A DNA stretch of 34,782 nt from Bacillus sp. Xin1. GTDB taxonomy: Bacteria; Bacillota; Bacilli; Bacillales; Bacillaceae_G. Under the pieces are notes generated by a model, which was given only the letters and a program-made list of their open reading frames with translations, was not told the DNA's origin and searched no databases. This document shows, one piece after another, positions 21,832-29,462 of the stretch. A program made the translations under genes and the position numbers. The stretch is from assembly GCF_013314535.1 (NCBI RefSeq), contig NZ_JABUAE010000039.1:1-34782 (forward strand), given 5' to 3'. How positions within the stretch are numbered: position 1 is the first letter of the stretch; every line of letters begins with the position of its first letter.

Positions 21832-21861
21832 AAAAATCTCTAGTTATTACTAGAGATTTTT
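21832..21861. terminator. Terminator overlapping the end of the Xre gene
   Basis: AAAAATCTCTAGT (21832-21844) and ACTAGAGATTTTT (21849-21861) form a perfect 13-bp stem with a TATT loop. It covers the Xre stop codon and separates its transcription from rep. Confidence 0.8.
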
Positions 21862-22347
21862 TATTTGATATTTAATGTATTTTGAAAATGTTTTAAAATC
21901 AGTTAACAATTTCTCTTGTTTATACTCTAAGAATTCTAAGTATTCCTTTAAATCACCATCTATAGAATCTTTTTTTGTTATGGGTAAATTATTTATTTCT
22001 TGTTTTAATTCTTGAATTAAGGATTGTAAAGATGAATTAATATTGTTATCTATGTTGATAACATTTTCTGTGTAGTTTGGATGTGTTGGTTCAACATGTT
22101 TTAAAGTATGTTGTTCCAGTTGTAATTCATCTGTTTTTCCAAGTAAATAATCTGTACTTACCTCTAATGCTGTAGCAGTAAAAACTAGAATATTATATGG
22201 AGGTTCTGAACCTTTGTTCTCCCAGTTCGATATGGTTGTTTGTGGTAAGGGAGATCCAGATAATTTACTAACTTCCTCTCCCAATTGTTTCATACTCCAT
22301 CCGCGATCTAAGCGCAAAGTTTTTACACGGGCACCAAAAATACTCAT
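21850..22347 (-). CDS. Xre-family transcriptional repressor (possible CopR-like regulator)
   Basis: The 165 residues start with an HTH (GARVKTLRLDRGWSMKQLGE; ISNWENKGSEPPYNILVFTA; STDYLLGKTDE, about 5-75) and have a C-terminal part rich in Glu, Asn and Leu that looks like a coiled-coil oligomerisation region. AAAGGAATT precedes ATG at 22347. It lies upstream of rep on the same strand, as copR does before repR in Inc18 plasmids, and divergent from a second small Xre gene. The palindromes at 21765-21798 and 22456-22470 are candidate operators. Which of them it binds cannot be told from sequence. Confidence 0.88.
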   Translation of the reverse strand: MSIFGARVKTLRLDRGWSMKQLGEEVSKLSGSPLPQTTISNWENKGSEPPYNILVFTATALEVSTDYLLGKTDELQLEQHTLKHVEPTHPNYTENVINIDNNINSSLQSLIQELKQEINNLPITKKDSIDGDLKEYLEFLEYKQEKLLTDFKTFSKYIKYQIKNL

Positions 22348-22449
22348 ATTTTAATTCCTTTCTAATTAATATCTGATAAAGATGTAGTCCGAAGTAGTTT
22401 ATTTTTAACTATTTTGGATTTATTTTTTTAAAACATTACTAATAAGTAG

Positions 22450-22478
22450 TTGATTTCACTTTTTAAGTGATGTATAAT
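22450..22478 (+). promoter_or_regulatory. Promoter with embedded operator for the small Xre gene
   Basis: TTGATT (22450-22455) and TATAAT (22473-22478) are 17 bp apart. The spacer contains the inverted repeat TCACTT-TTT-AAGTGA (22456-22470), a typical Xre-type operator position. Confidence 0.75.
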
Positions 22479-22513
22479 GTAGTTAAATCGAAAGAAAGGA
22501 GGTTGAATTAACT

Positions 22514-22714
22514 ATGTTATACCAAGAAAGGGTGAATAAATCGCTTTCTTTAGAAAAGCTTTCCCAAAAACTACACATTAAACCCCAAGTATTACACGCT
22601 ATTGAAAAAGGGAAATCTGGAGTGAATGCAGAACGAGCAGAAAAGATCTCTGCTATTTTTAATCAACCTGTAGAATACTTTTTTATACCAACGTATTATA
22701 GGGTTCGAGAATAA
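22514..22714 (+). CDS. Small Xre-type HTH protein (66 aa)
   Basis: AAAGGAGG precedes ATG. Nearly the whole protein is one HTH domain: RVNKSLSLEKLSQKLHIKPQ (6-25), VLHAIEKGKSG, then AEKISAIFNQPVEYFF. It is transcribed divergently from the longer Xre gene behind an operator-bearing promoter, giving a two-repressor switch layout. Possible targets are its own promoter, the rep promoter or the adhesin and transfer genes downstream. Confidence 0.85.
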   Translation: MLYQERVNKSLSLEKLSQKLHIKPQVLHAIEKGKSGVNAERAEKISAIFNQPVEYFFIPTYYRVRE

Positions 22715-22858
22715 TTTAAAAAGAGTTATTTTGCTTTAATAAAGTTACAAAGTAACTATATAAGATTAATTATAGTAAAAAATATTAGTAATTTAAATAG
22801 AATTAACGATTCAAAAAATGATCTTTGAAAACTGCATAATATGAGGGAGCTGTTAGTC

Positions 22859-25108
22859 ATGTTGAAACGTTCGTATCAAATGTTACTCATTGTCACGAGT
22901 ATGCTTCTTATTGTTCTGAATTTTGTATTTCCTCTTACGAAGGCAAGTGCTGAAGTTATTAATCGTGAGAAATACGAAATGAATTGGAGTTATAGTCCCA
23001 TGTACGGGAAAGACCTCCGAACAGAATTACTAAAGAACGCAAATGGGCAAATAGCGTATTGTTTAACGTATGGAAAATTAAGTCCAAATGGCGATGACCT
23101 TCCAGAGATGGGACGTACAGATAATATTGTATATCGTGTCCTGGTAAATGGATATCCTCAAAAGAGTCCAGAAGAATTAGGGGTTTCCGATTGGAAACAG
23201 GCGCATTATGCCACACAACTCAGTGTCTGGGCATCATTAGGGCAAATTGATATCAACGAGGTTGAGCATCGAGATGCAAGTATCGCAAAAGCAGTGAAAA
23301 CAATCATTGATGGAGCGAATGCAAGTCAAGAAACACAAGAAATGTACATGAATGTAACACCAACAGACAATCAAGAAGCGAAATTAAACGATGAGTACTT
23401 TGAGACGACGCTGTACCAAGTAGAAAGTAACGCACGAAATGGTGTATTTACTGTTCATTTAAAAAATGCACCAAATGGCACAAAAATTGTCTCAGAAAAC
23501 GGTGAAGCAAAAGAACAGTTCCACTTAGGAGAACAATTCCGTATTTTGATACCGAAATCCTCTCAAACAGGCGACTTTTCCTTACAAGTCACTTCAAATC
23601 TTTCTAAGTTGCATGCAGTAGCCTACAAGGGAAATGACAAAGTGCAGGATGCAACGGTTTTATTAGAAAGAAATGAAGAAAAGGTAAGCACAGATCTACG
23701 TGTACACTGGAAGTCACTTGGCGGATTGAAAGTGGTAAAGGTGGGAGAACAGAAGGAAGTTTTAGCTGGTGCTGTATTTGAAGTATTCAATAGTGCCAAT
23801 CAAAAAGTAGGTACCATCACAACAAATGATAAAGGCACAGCAAGCCTTTCTGGTCTAGAGATTGGTGCATATACTTTGAAAGAAGTAAAAGCTCCTACTG
23901 GATATGTAAGAAACGATAACCCGCAAACGCTGGAAGTCAAAACAGGTGAGATTGCAACAATCACAGTGGAAAATGCCAGAATCAAGGGGAATATCGAAAT
24001 TAAGAAATTGAGTGATAGCGGAAAAGTTCTTCCGGGCGTAGAGTTCACTGTATATCAAGGGGGAAAAGAAATCACCAAGGTGGTTACCAATGAGAAAGGA
24101 ATTGCTCAGGTAAAGGATCTTTCCCATGGGGATTACTACTTTGTGGAGACAAAAGGTGCAGAAGGACATCTTTTAAACAAAACAAAGTATCCATTCCAAA
24201 TTAAAGAACAAGGAAAAACACTCACATTTCTAGTGGAAAACAAAGAAGTAAAAGGAAATGTGCAACTTCTTAAAGTCGATGCAGAAAACCCTGAGAAGAA
24301 ATTAGAAGGGGCAACATTCATCCTTCAGGATAGTAAAGGAAAGAAAATCAGCGAACATAAAACAGATAAAAGCGGAAAGATTCAAATCAAGGATTTACCG
24401 TTCGGTTCGTATCAGTTTGTAGAAAAGCAAGCTCCAGGGGGCTATGTTCTTTCAAAAGACCCAATTCCTTTTAACATTTCCGAGAATGGAAAAACAATTG
24501 AATTAACAGTTAAAAATAAGCAAATTACAGGTTCTCTTGTTATTACGAAGGTGGATCTAGCGGATGGGAATAATAAACTCCCAGGAGCAGAGTTCACAAT
24601 CTATGATGAGCAAGGAAAGGAAGTTGTGAAAGGCAAGACAAACGAAGAGGGAATTGTAACATTTGAAAAACTTTCGGCTGGGAAGTACACATACAAAGAG
24701 ACGATTGCCCCTGACGGCTATTTAATTAACGAAGAGACCTTCTCTTTTGAGATAAAAGAGGATGGCCAGATTATCAAGCATACGGTGAAAGATGAGAAGA
24801 AACCAACACCAGAGACACCACATCAACCAGAACAACCACAAAAACCGGAGAAACCTGAAATACCACAACCAGAGAAGCCGGAACAACCAAAAGTAACGGA
24901 AAAACCAGTTACACCGCAATTAGAAAAACCACATAAAATCATTACACAACCACAACAAGAACAAACACCAAAGAAAGTAGAAACAAAGCTTCCAGAGACA
25001 GGCGGGAAAGCTGAAAATCCATACTGGAAATGGATTGGATTTGCATGTATCGCACTTGGTTTTACAGGAGCGGTATTTGCACTAAGAAATCGTAAAAAAG
25101 CGGAATGA
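22859..25108 (+). CDS. LPXTG-anchored thioester-domain adhesin with CnaB repeats
   Basis: Start at 22859 is favoured by GGGAG 10 nt upstream. The 749 residues comprise a signal peptide (1-31, ending TKASA), a thioester domain with IAYCLTYGK (Cys68) and YATQLSVWASLG (Gln120), which in this family form an internal Cys-Gln thioester that bonds covalently to host or partner surfaces, a stalk of about four CnaB/prealbumin-like domains (each opening with a GNIEIKKL-type strand and ending with a GxYxLKE-x-xAPxGY-type motif), a Pro/Glu/Lys-rich wall-spanning stretch, and LPETG (711-715) with membrane helix and RNRKKAE tail for sortase. It precedes the transfer operon, so a role as mating adhesin is plausible. 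Confidence 0.93.
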   Translation: MLKRSYQMLLIVTSMLLIVLNFVFPLTKASAEVINREKYEMNWSYSPMYGKDLRTELLKNANGQIAYCLTYGKLSPNGDDLPEMGRTDNIVYRVLVNGYPQKSPEELGVSDWKQAHYATQLSVWASLGQIDINEVEHRDASIAKAVKTIIDGANASQETQEMYMNVTPTDNQEAKLNDEYFETTLYQVESNARNGVFTVHLKNAPNGTKIVSENGEAKEQFHLGEQFRILIPKSSQTGDFSLQVTSNLSKLHAVAYKGNDKVQDATVLLERNEEKVSTDLRVHWKSLGGLKVVKVGEQKEVLAGAVFEVFNSANQKVGTITTNDKGTASLSGLEIGAYTLKEVKAPTGYVRNDNPQTLEVKTGEIATITVENARIKGNIEIKKLSDSGKVLPGVEFTVYQGGKEITKVVTNEKGIAQVKDLSHGDYYFVETKGAEGHLLNKTKYPFQIKEQGKTLTFLVENKEVKGNVQLLKVDAENPEKKLEGATFILQDSKGKKISEHKTDKSGKIQIKDLPFGSYQFVEKQAPGGYVLSKDPIPFNISENGKTIELTVKNKQITGSLVITKVDLADGNNKLPGAEFTIYDEQGKEVVKGKTNEEGIVTFEKLSAGKYTYKETIAPDGYLINEETFSFEIKEDGQIIKHTVKDEKKPTPETPHQPEQPQKPEKPEIPQPEKPEQPKVTEKPVTPQLEKPHKIITQPQQEQTPKKVETKLPETGGKAENPYWKWIGFACIALGFTGAVFALRNRKKAE

Positions 25109-25133
25109 CAAATCAAAGAGGAGATGAATTGAA

Positions 25134-25637
25134 ATGTCAGGAGTCTACATCGGTACAATAAGACAATCACCTGTTGTTCCCCCTTCACATATAACGAAGA
25201 AAAATGCCTGGATGGTAGGGGGAATGGGAAAAGGAACGAAGTATCCCAAACGGGATTGGCTGTCTGAAGAGTTACTCCAAGCCATATCCATTGCACAAAC
25301 AGTAGTGAAGCCAAAAGAACGATATGACTTTTGGATTGAGTCCGCAACTAAATTATTGGCTGGCAGTATCTTATATTTGAGTCAACGACATGGTGACTTG
25401 TATTACTTAGATTGGGAATTAGTTAGAGCATTCATAGAAAAGTTGAATGACCAAGAGACATATTTGTCAGACGTTACGAATTCACTGGATAACAGCCATC
25501 CAGCCTATCAAATTTTCAAGGTGCTTGTGTTATCCGCAAAACAGACGAGAGAAGGTACCATTCAGAAGCTTTTAGAGATACTGAAGCAACATGAGAATCA
25601 GTCCGAGAATAGAGAATATTATGGTTTTCAATACTGA
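25134..25637 (+). CDS. T4CP-like fragment protein: P-loop-like start plus all-alpha domain
   Basis: ATG at 25134 follows GAGGAG. Of 167 residues, 24-35 read NAWMVGGMGKGT, resembling the P-loop strand of VirD4/TraG proteins but without a GK[ST] end. Residues 65-81 (DFWIESATKLLAGSILY) match the DPFW-x-[DE]SA...L-x-AL-I-L helix of the all-alpha domain, also visible in the full T4CP encoded at the right end (DPFWNDSAMSLCNALIL), and 127-147 continue the same domain (FKVLVLSAKQTREGTIQKLL). There is no Walker B. It is followed by a second ORF that looks like the remaining core. Intact reading frames and good ribosome binding sites argue against simple decay. Confidence 0.65.
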   Translation: MSGVYIGTIRQSPVVPPSHITKKNAWMVGGMGKGTKYPKRDWLSEELLQAISIAQTVVKPKERYDFWIESATKLLAGSILYLSQRHGDLYYLDWELVRAFIEKLNDQETYLSDVTNSLDNSHPAYQIFKVLVLSAKQTREGTIQKLLEILKQHENQSENREYYGFQY

Positions 25638-25678
25638 ATCACAATTTGAAGAAATGAAGTGAGAAAGGAGAGACAAAT

Positions 25679-26254
25679 ATGCTAGGAGTCATTCAAAGGT
25701 GCTCAGGGCTTCTACAGACGGTGAAAGGTTGGAATCAAGAGGAAAAGGGTGTAGATGTAACGAAAGCGCCTCAAGAGGCGTATCGGACAGTGATTGAGGG
25801 GGTAAGAAAAGCAAAACAAAAGTATATTTTTATCTTCGACCCGACGAGTCAGTTTTTTGAAGATACACATCAGCAAAAGCAAAAACAAGGTTATCAAGTC
25901 GTGCAACATGATTTGTTAAGTGGTACAGATTCATTACAATTGGAACATTATCAAAAAGTCGTGATCTATATCCATGTAAATACCATGATTAGCACGTACG
26001 AAGATAGAGGGGAAGCACTTTCGCATTTCCTTCATTTCTTAACAGAGAAGAAGAAAATCCGACCAATTCATCTGGTATTTTATCAACTCAATCTTTATCC
26101 TATCCCTCATATGGAGCAGTTTTTAAAAGAAAGTGCCGCCTATAATATTCGAACTTCCATCGTAGTAGAATCTCATTCCGTTTTACAGCGTATATACGGA
26201 AAACATGGAGCAAACCGAATTGCTACCTCATGTCAGACAACGGTTCTAGCATAG
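25679..26254 (+). CDS. T4CP-like core protein lacking catalytic motifs
   Basis: AAAGGAG precedes ATG. The 191 residues resemble the RecA-like core of VirD4/TraG with the all-alpha domain removed: KYIFIFDPTSQFFED (48-62; T4CPs have NDPKGEL), KQGYQVVQHDLL (69-80), and HLVFYQLNLYPIPHMEQFLK (131-150) where T4CPs have LLDEFGNMP, followed by NIRTSIVVESHSVLQRIYGK (156-175) where T4CPs have a VQ-x-x-x-QL-x-x-x-YG segment. The Walker B acids are Gln-Leu here and the motif III Gln is Glu. ATP hydrolysis therefore looks impossible. It may partner the 25134 product and the true T4CP, or serve as a structural scaffold. Confidence 0.65.
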   Translation: MLGVIQRCSGLLQTVKGWNQEEKGVDVTKAPQEAYRTVIEGVRKAKQKYIFIFDPTSQFFEDTHQQKQKQGYQVVQHDLLSGTDSLQLEHYQKVVIYIHVNTMISTYEDRGEALSHFLHFLTEKKKIRPIHLVFYQLNLYPIPHMEQFLKESAAYNIRTSIVVESHSVLQRIYGKHGANRIATSCQTTVLA

Positions 26255-26391
26255 TCTTACCTTTCAAATAAAGGTTTTTATCAGGATTTTAGGGATTTCA
26301 CAGCCATTCATGATATATAGATGGCTAGAAAACTATACAAGATGAAAGGGGGGATTTTAAGTCCTTCCCCTTCTCGAAGGAGGCGATACAC

Positions 26392-26640
26392 ATGGGAAAA
26401 GAGCAGAGACTTGCATTCTATGATATATCGTCGTCACGTGCACAAAGTGTCAAAACATTCGATGGCAAAGTGTATCAGTTAAAAGGAGCGGTAGCGGTAG
26501 AAAATACAACAGGAAACATTGAAAAGGTTGCAGAGATCTATTACCGTGTCCGTTCAGTCATGGATGAAAAACAAAAAGTAATTGCCAAGAGAAGAAACCA
26601 GGATGATGAATTGACGACTGTGTGCCAACGACGGAAATAA
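26392..26640 (+). CDS. Small hypothetical protein in the transfer region (82 aa)
   Basis: GAAGGAGGCG precedes ATG. The protein is soluble, with a strand-rich first half (LAFYDISSSRAQSVKTFDGK) and a basic tail (KRRNQDDELTTVCQRRK). No family recognised. It is the last gene before a large structured noncoding stretch and probably ends the adhesin/T4CP-like gene group. Confidence 0.6.
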   Translation: MGKEQRLAFYDISSSRAQSVKTFDGKVYQLKGAVAVENTTGNIEKVAEIYYRVRSVMDEKQKVIAKRRNQDDELTTVCQRRK

Positions 26641-26698
26641 GATGATTTTCGAGAAAAAAACAAGCGGTTTTGGAGTGTGCTGAGATAAATAGATTTAT

Positions 26699-27113
26699 CC
26701 GACGATAATGGAAAAACCAATAATTTCGTAACTATTTTTATAGTCGTTCAAAACGAAAGTTTTTCCTTATCGGTGCACAACTGTCCTTTGAAAATTCCAC
26801 ATGCGTGCCCTCTTTCGAAACGGTCACTAGAAGGGTTGGGTATACGATTTCTAAGTTCGGTGTGTGGATACTTAAAACACACCTGTGACCATGGGAAAAA
26901 TACGGTGTATCCATAATCTGTAAGAGTTAGTAATCGTGAGGAATATCCCAGTGAGACATTCTGAAGAAGCGATGAACATGAAAACAGTAGATACACAAGG
27001 TTCTACGTACATGCCAAAACGTTGTGCAGTATTGGGCTTATGAAGTTCGGTCGGGATGAATGTTCATATGCATGCCAATATAGGGTTTACCATATCAGCC
27101 ATAAATGGTAATT
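26699..27113 (+). ncRNA. Strongly structured noncoding region: candidate large RNA or oriT
   Basis: This part of a 586-bp gene-free interval is less AT-rich than its flanks and folds well. A long coaxial hairpin spans 26699-26773: GATAATGGAAAAAC with GTTTTTCCTTATC (outer), TTTCGT/ACGAAA (26724-26729, 26753-26758) and ACTAT/ATAGT (26731-26744). TAGAA/TTCTA (near 26828-26854) and TGGAT+ACACC pairing GGTGT+ATCCA (near 26866-26912) form further helices, and TTACCAT/ATGGTAA lies at the 3' end (about 27088-27111). Protein coding is not supported on either strand. A ROOL/GOLLD-like ornate RNA or an origin of transfer would both fit. The boundaries are approximate. Confidence 0.5.
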
Positions 27114-27139
27114 AATCATTATTTTCCCAATATTCTTGC

Positions 27140-27145
27140 TATAAT
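27140..27145 (+). promoter_or_regulatory. -10 element for the pilin operon
   Basis: A perfect TATAAT lies 80 bp before the ATG at 27227, in a TTGCTATAATAAT context; the -35 region is poor, so an extended -10 or an activator is likely. Confidence 0.4.
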
Positions 27146-27226
27146 AATAACCAGATGTGGAGAAACGATCTGAACTCTCAGTAGACTCCAAAATCGCTTG
27201 TTTAATACAAATAGGGAGGTCAAATT

Positions 27227-27676
27227 ATGACTCGAAAATCAAAGCTCATTGCCGTTATTGTTGCATTGGTTGCAATCTTAGGGATTGGTTCCACACTGGT
27301 ATTCTCAAATAGCAAGAAAGGAGAACTTGAAGAATTAAGCCCTCAAGAAATGAAAAAATTCATGTCACAGGATGGAACGGGATTTGTAATGTATTCTTTC
27401 CGTAAAGAGGATCGAGCGGGCTATATGAATCAAGTTCAAAGAGCATTAAAGAATAATGATGTAAATGGTAAGGAATTAGATAGTAATCACCCTAATTATG
27501 ATGGTAAGAAAAGTCAATCAGATTATGGTCTAAAACAAACTGGAGAAACATTAGCTTATTATGAGAAAGGAAGACTGAAAAAACAAATCGCACTAGATAA
27601 ATACAAACCATCTGAATTAGAAAAAGAATTAGATGTGTTTGTACGTAATATGAAGGAAATGTATATCGAGAAATAA
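27227..27676 (+). CDS. Membrane-anchored thioredoxin-like protein without cysteines
   Basis: AGGGAGG precedes ATG. The 149 residues have one N-terminal membrane anchor (LIAVIVALVAILGIGSTLVF, 7-26) and an extracytoplasmic domain with a thioredoxin-like strand pattern (GTGFVMYSFRKEDRAGYMNQ, 51-70; YYEKGRLKKQI near 111). No CxxC or any other Cys is present, so it cannot act as a disulfide enzyme and would be a structural part. It heads the block that encodes the pilin, consistent with a conjugation-channel accessory role. Confidence 0.65.
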   Translation: MTRKSKLIAVIVALVAILGIGSTLVFSNSKKGELEELSPQEMKKFMSQDGTGFVMYSFRKEDRAGYMNQVQRALKNNDVNGKELDSNHPNYDGKKSQSDYGLKQTGETLAYYEKGRLKKQIALDKYKPSELEKELDVFVRNMKEMYIEK

Positions 27677-27701
27677 GTGGATAGAGAGGCGGTGTAATAA
27701 A

Positions 27702-27941
27702 TTGTCTAATCCAACTGTTACACAACGTGATTTAAAGAAGTCACGGGACCTGGTCGAAAAGTTGTTGAAAGTCAAAGGAGAAAGTTATCAGAATTGGCTC
27801 CATGCACAACATCAACAGTTTATTGAAGGAAATCAAGAATTAATATTAGAAGCACTCACTCTATTTGTAGAAGAAGAAAAAGGTTCCGGTAGAGCACCTG
27901 AACGTCCGGCGGATCTTTCGCAGTCAAGTGAAGTTGTATAA
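27702..27941 (+). CDS. Small hypothetical protein (79 aa), TTG start
   Basis: AGAGGCGGTG precedes TTG at 27702. The protein is soluble, helical (QRDLKKSRDLVEKLLKVKGE; NQELILEALTLFVEEE) with a disordered Pro/Ser tail (RAPERPADLSQSSEVV). It lies 25 bp before the pilin gene. Function unknown; perhaps a cytosolic transfer accessory protein. Confidence 0.65.
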   Translation: MSNPTVTQRDLKKSRDLVEKLLKVKGESYQNWLHAQHQQFIEGNQELILEALTLFVEEEKGSGRAPERPADLSQSSEVV

Positions 27942-27966
27942 CACAAATATAAGGAGAGTGTAGGAT

Positions 27967-28260
27967 ATGTTTAAATTAAATAACTTGATTTTAGGTGCCG
28001 GAGACGGCATGTCTAGCCTGGTTAGCACAGGTGAAGCAGTATTAACCTGGGCACAACGTTTAGGAATCATTAGTGCGGCTATCGCATTTTGTATCGGTGG
28101 TTACTACCTGATCTGGGGTGGGGAAAGAGGAAGACACCAAAGTAAAGGATGGTTCATTGGTTCAGCAGTAGGATTAATCATTGTAATGGGCGCAAAGGGA
28201 TTGGCAGAAGGGATTAATAGTAATATCAAATTTGGATCCATTTTGTTCTTTTGGATGTGA
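27967..28260 (+). CDS. VirB2/TrbC-like conjugative pilin
   Basis: The 97 residues have the pilin pattern of two hydrophobic helices joined by a short basic loop: LGIISAAIAFCIGGYYLIWG (33-52), then ERGRHQSKG, then WFIGSAVGLIIVMGAKGLAE (62-81). The N-terminal part is an amphipathic stretch (LNNLILGAGDGMSSLVSTGE). Size and layout match VirB2/TrbC-type subunits of type IV secretion systems; the C-terminus adds about 15 residues. A hairpin terminator follows at once, which would give the pilin higher mRNA levels than the genes behind it. Confidence 0.75.
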   Translation: MFKLNNLILGAGDGMSSLVSTGEAVLTWAQRLGIISAAIAFCIGGYYLIWGGERGRHQSKGWFIGSAVGLIIVMGAKGLAEGINSNIKFGSILFFWM

Positions 28261-28284
28261 GGATACAACAAAATACGTTTTGGT

Positions 28285-28318
28285 AAAGAAGCTATGCAAT
28301 TGTATAGCTTCTTTTTAT
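28285..28318 (+). terminator. Terminator/attenuator after the pilin gene
   Basis: AAAGAAGCTAT (28285-28295) pairs with ATAGCTTCTTT (28304-28314) around GCAATTGT, and Ts follow. As the operon continues downstream, partial termination could set pilin excess. Confidence 0.8.
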
Positions 28319-28360
28319 ATGCCAATGTAGAGCGTTAGAAAGGGGAGGAGGACACAATTT

Positions 28361-29446
28361 ATGTTAGAAGTCATGTTTACCAAAAGCACAATACCAGAGA
28401 TTAAAAGTTTTCAGAAGATGTCATTGCAGGATGCTTGTAAGATTTCGTACCAACTCGAACAAACGCTACAGGGGCAAGAAAATATTGTCCATGTAGATTT
28501 TCATATTTTAGATCAAGACAATGAGTTGTATGCAGGGACATTGTCTCTAGGGGCTGGTTATGCTTCACATTTGTATGAACATGTAGAAAACAAACTGTCT
28601 GCCATGGAAATGGATGAGGAACAAGAGGAACAAAAAGAAGAACTGTTAGAACTGATGCGACAAGATATTGAAGAGTTTTTAAAGGAAATTGCTCCACCTG
28701 AAGAGGTAGAAGAACCAGAAAAAAACAACAGAGCTAGAGAGAAACAACATGCTAATGAAGAGCTTCCCTTAGAAAAAGGAAACAGGAACAAAAAACATCT
28801 GTTTCAAATTATCGGGGGAGCGGTTGGAGGGATTGTAGTAGGAGCTGTAAGTGTTTTTTCCTTGTATACTGTCCCAACAAACTCAGTTGAAGCAAGAACG
28901 AATCAGCCGGATACGCATTTAGTGAAAGGACTTCAACAAGCTTCTATTCAGCAATATCCAAAGGCAATTCAAGAGTTTGAGAAATTGGATTATAAAGGGC
29001 TAGATAAAGAGAGTCAAAAAGCAGTCTTATTCTCTTACTTATTAAGTGGAAAGGCAAATAAGGCCATACAGTATGAAGCGAAATTTGCGGAGAGTGTTGT
29101 AGCTTACTATATTGGTATCGACAATATGAAAAAAATAAATGAGATAAATATAAAAAATGATGTGATTGATTTTGAAAAGGCGGCACTTAATAAGAAATAT
29201 GAGGATGTAATTCGATTAAAAGCCAAAGTCAATATGGACGGTAGACGAGAAAAACTTGTAGCTGAAGCTTATGTGAATCAGAAGAAATTTGATGATTGCT
29301 TTACTTTTGCAAAAACACAAGGAAATAAAACTCTTATGAAAGAGGTAAAAGAGCTACAAAAGAAAGATGTGGGGCAATCCACTCTTAGTGAAGAAGAAAA
29401 GAAAGCGAAAATCGAAAAAATTGATAAGGAATTAAGCGAGATCTAA
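28361..29446 (+). CDS. Single-pass membrane protein with EssB/YukC-like layout
   Basis: The ATG follows GGAGGAGG. The 361 residues comprise a cytosolic N-terminal domain (1-85; KMSLQDACKISYQLEQTLQG), an acidic coiled-coil region (about 85-130, rich in Glu), one membrane helix (about 147-170, IIGGAVGGIVVGAVSVFSLY) and a C-terminal helical repeat domain (190-340; YPKAIQEFEKLDYKGLDKES, KYEDVIRLKAKVNMDGRREK). This N-domain / TM / TPR-like order and the KYEDVIRLK...GRRE signature recall EssB/YukC of type VII secretion, though no other T7SS gene is near. A structural part of the conjugation channel is likely. Confidence 0.6.
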   Translation: MLEVMFTKSTIPEIKSFQKMSLQDACKISYQLEQTLQGQENIVHVDFHILDQDNELYAGTLSLGAGYASHLYEHVENKLSAMEMDEEQEEQKEELLELMRQDIEEFLKEIAPPEEVEEPEKNNRAREKQHANEELPLEKGNRNKKHLFQIIGGAVGGIVVGAVSVFSLYTVPTNSVEARTNQPDTHLVKGLQQASIQQYPKAIQEFEKLDYKGLDKESQKAVLFSYLLSGKANKAIQYEAKFAESVVAYYIGIDNMKKINEINIKNDVIDFEKAALNKKYEDVIRLKAKVNMDGRREKLVAEAYVNQKKFDDCFTFAKTQGNKTLMKEVKELQKKDVGQSTLSEEEKKAKIEKIDKELSEI

Positions 29447-29462
29447 AGGGGGAAGAAATGCG

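Noticed and set aside
24823-25347. 174-codon minus-strand ORF opposite the adhesin end
   Set aside because: Opposite strand of the adhesin and the next gene; composition (Cys, Phe, Gly rich) reflects the Pro/Glu/Lys-rich wall region, and no ribosome binding site.
26748-26996. 82-codon minus-strand ORF in the structured gap
   Set aside because: Starts at TTG without a ribosome binding site and has no protein-like pattern; base pairing explains the region better.
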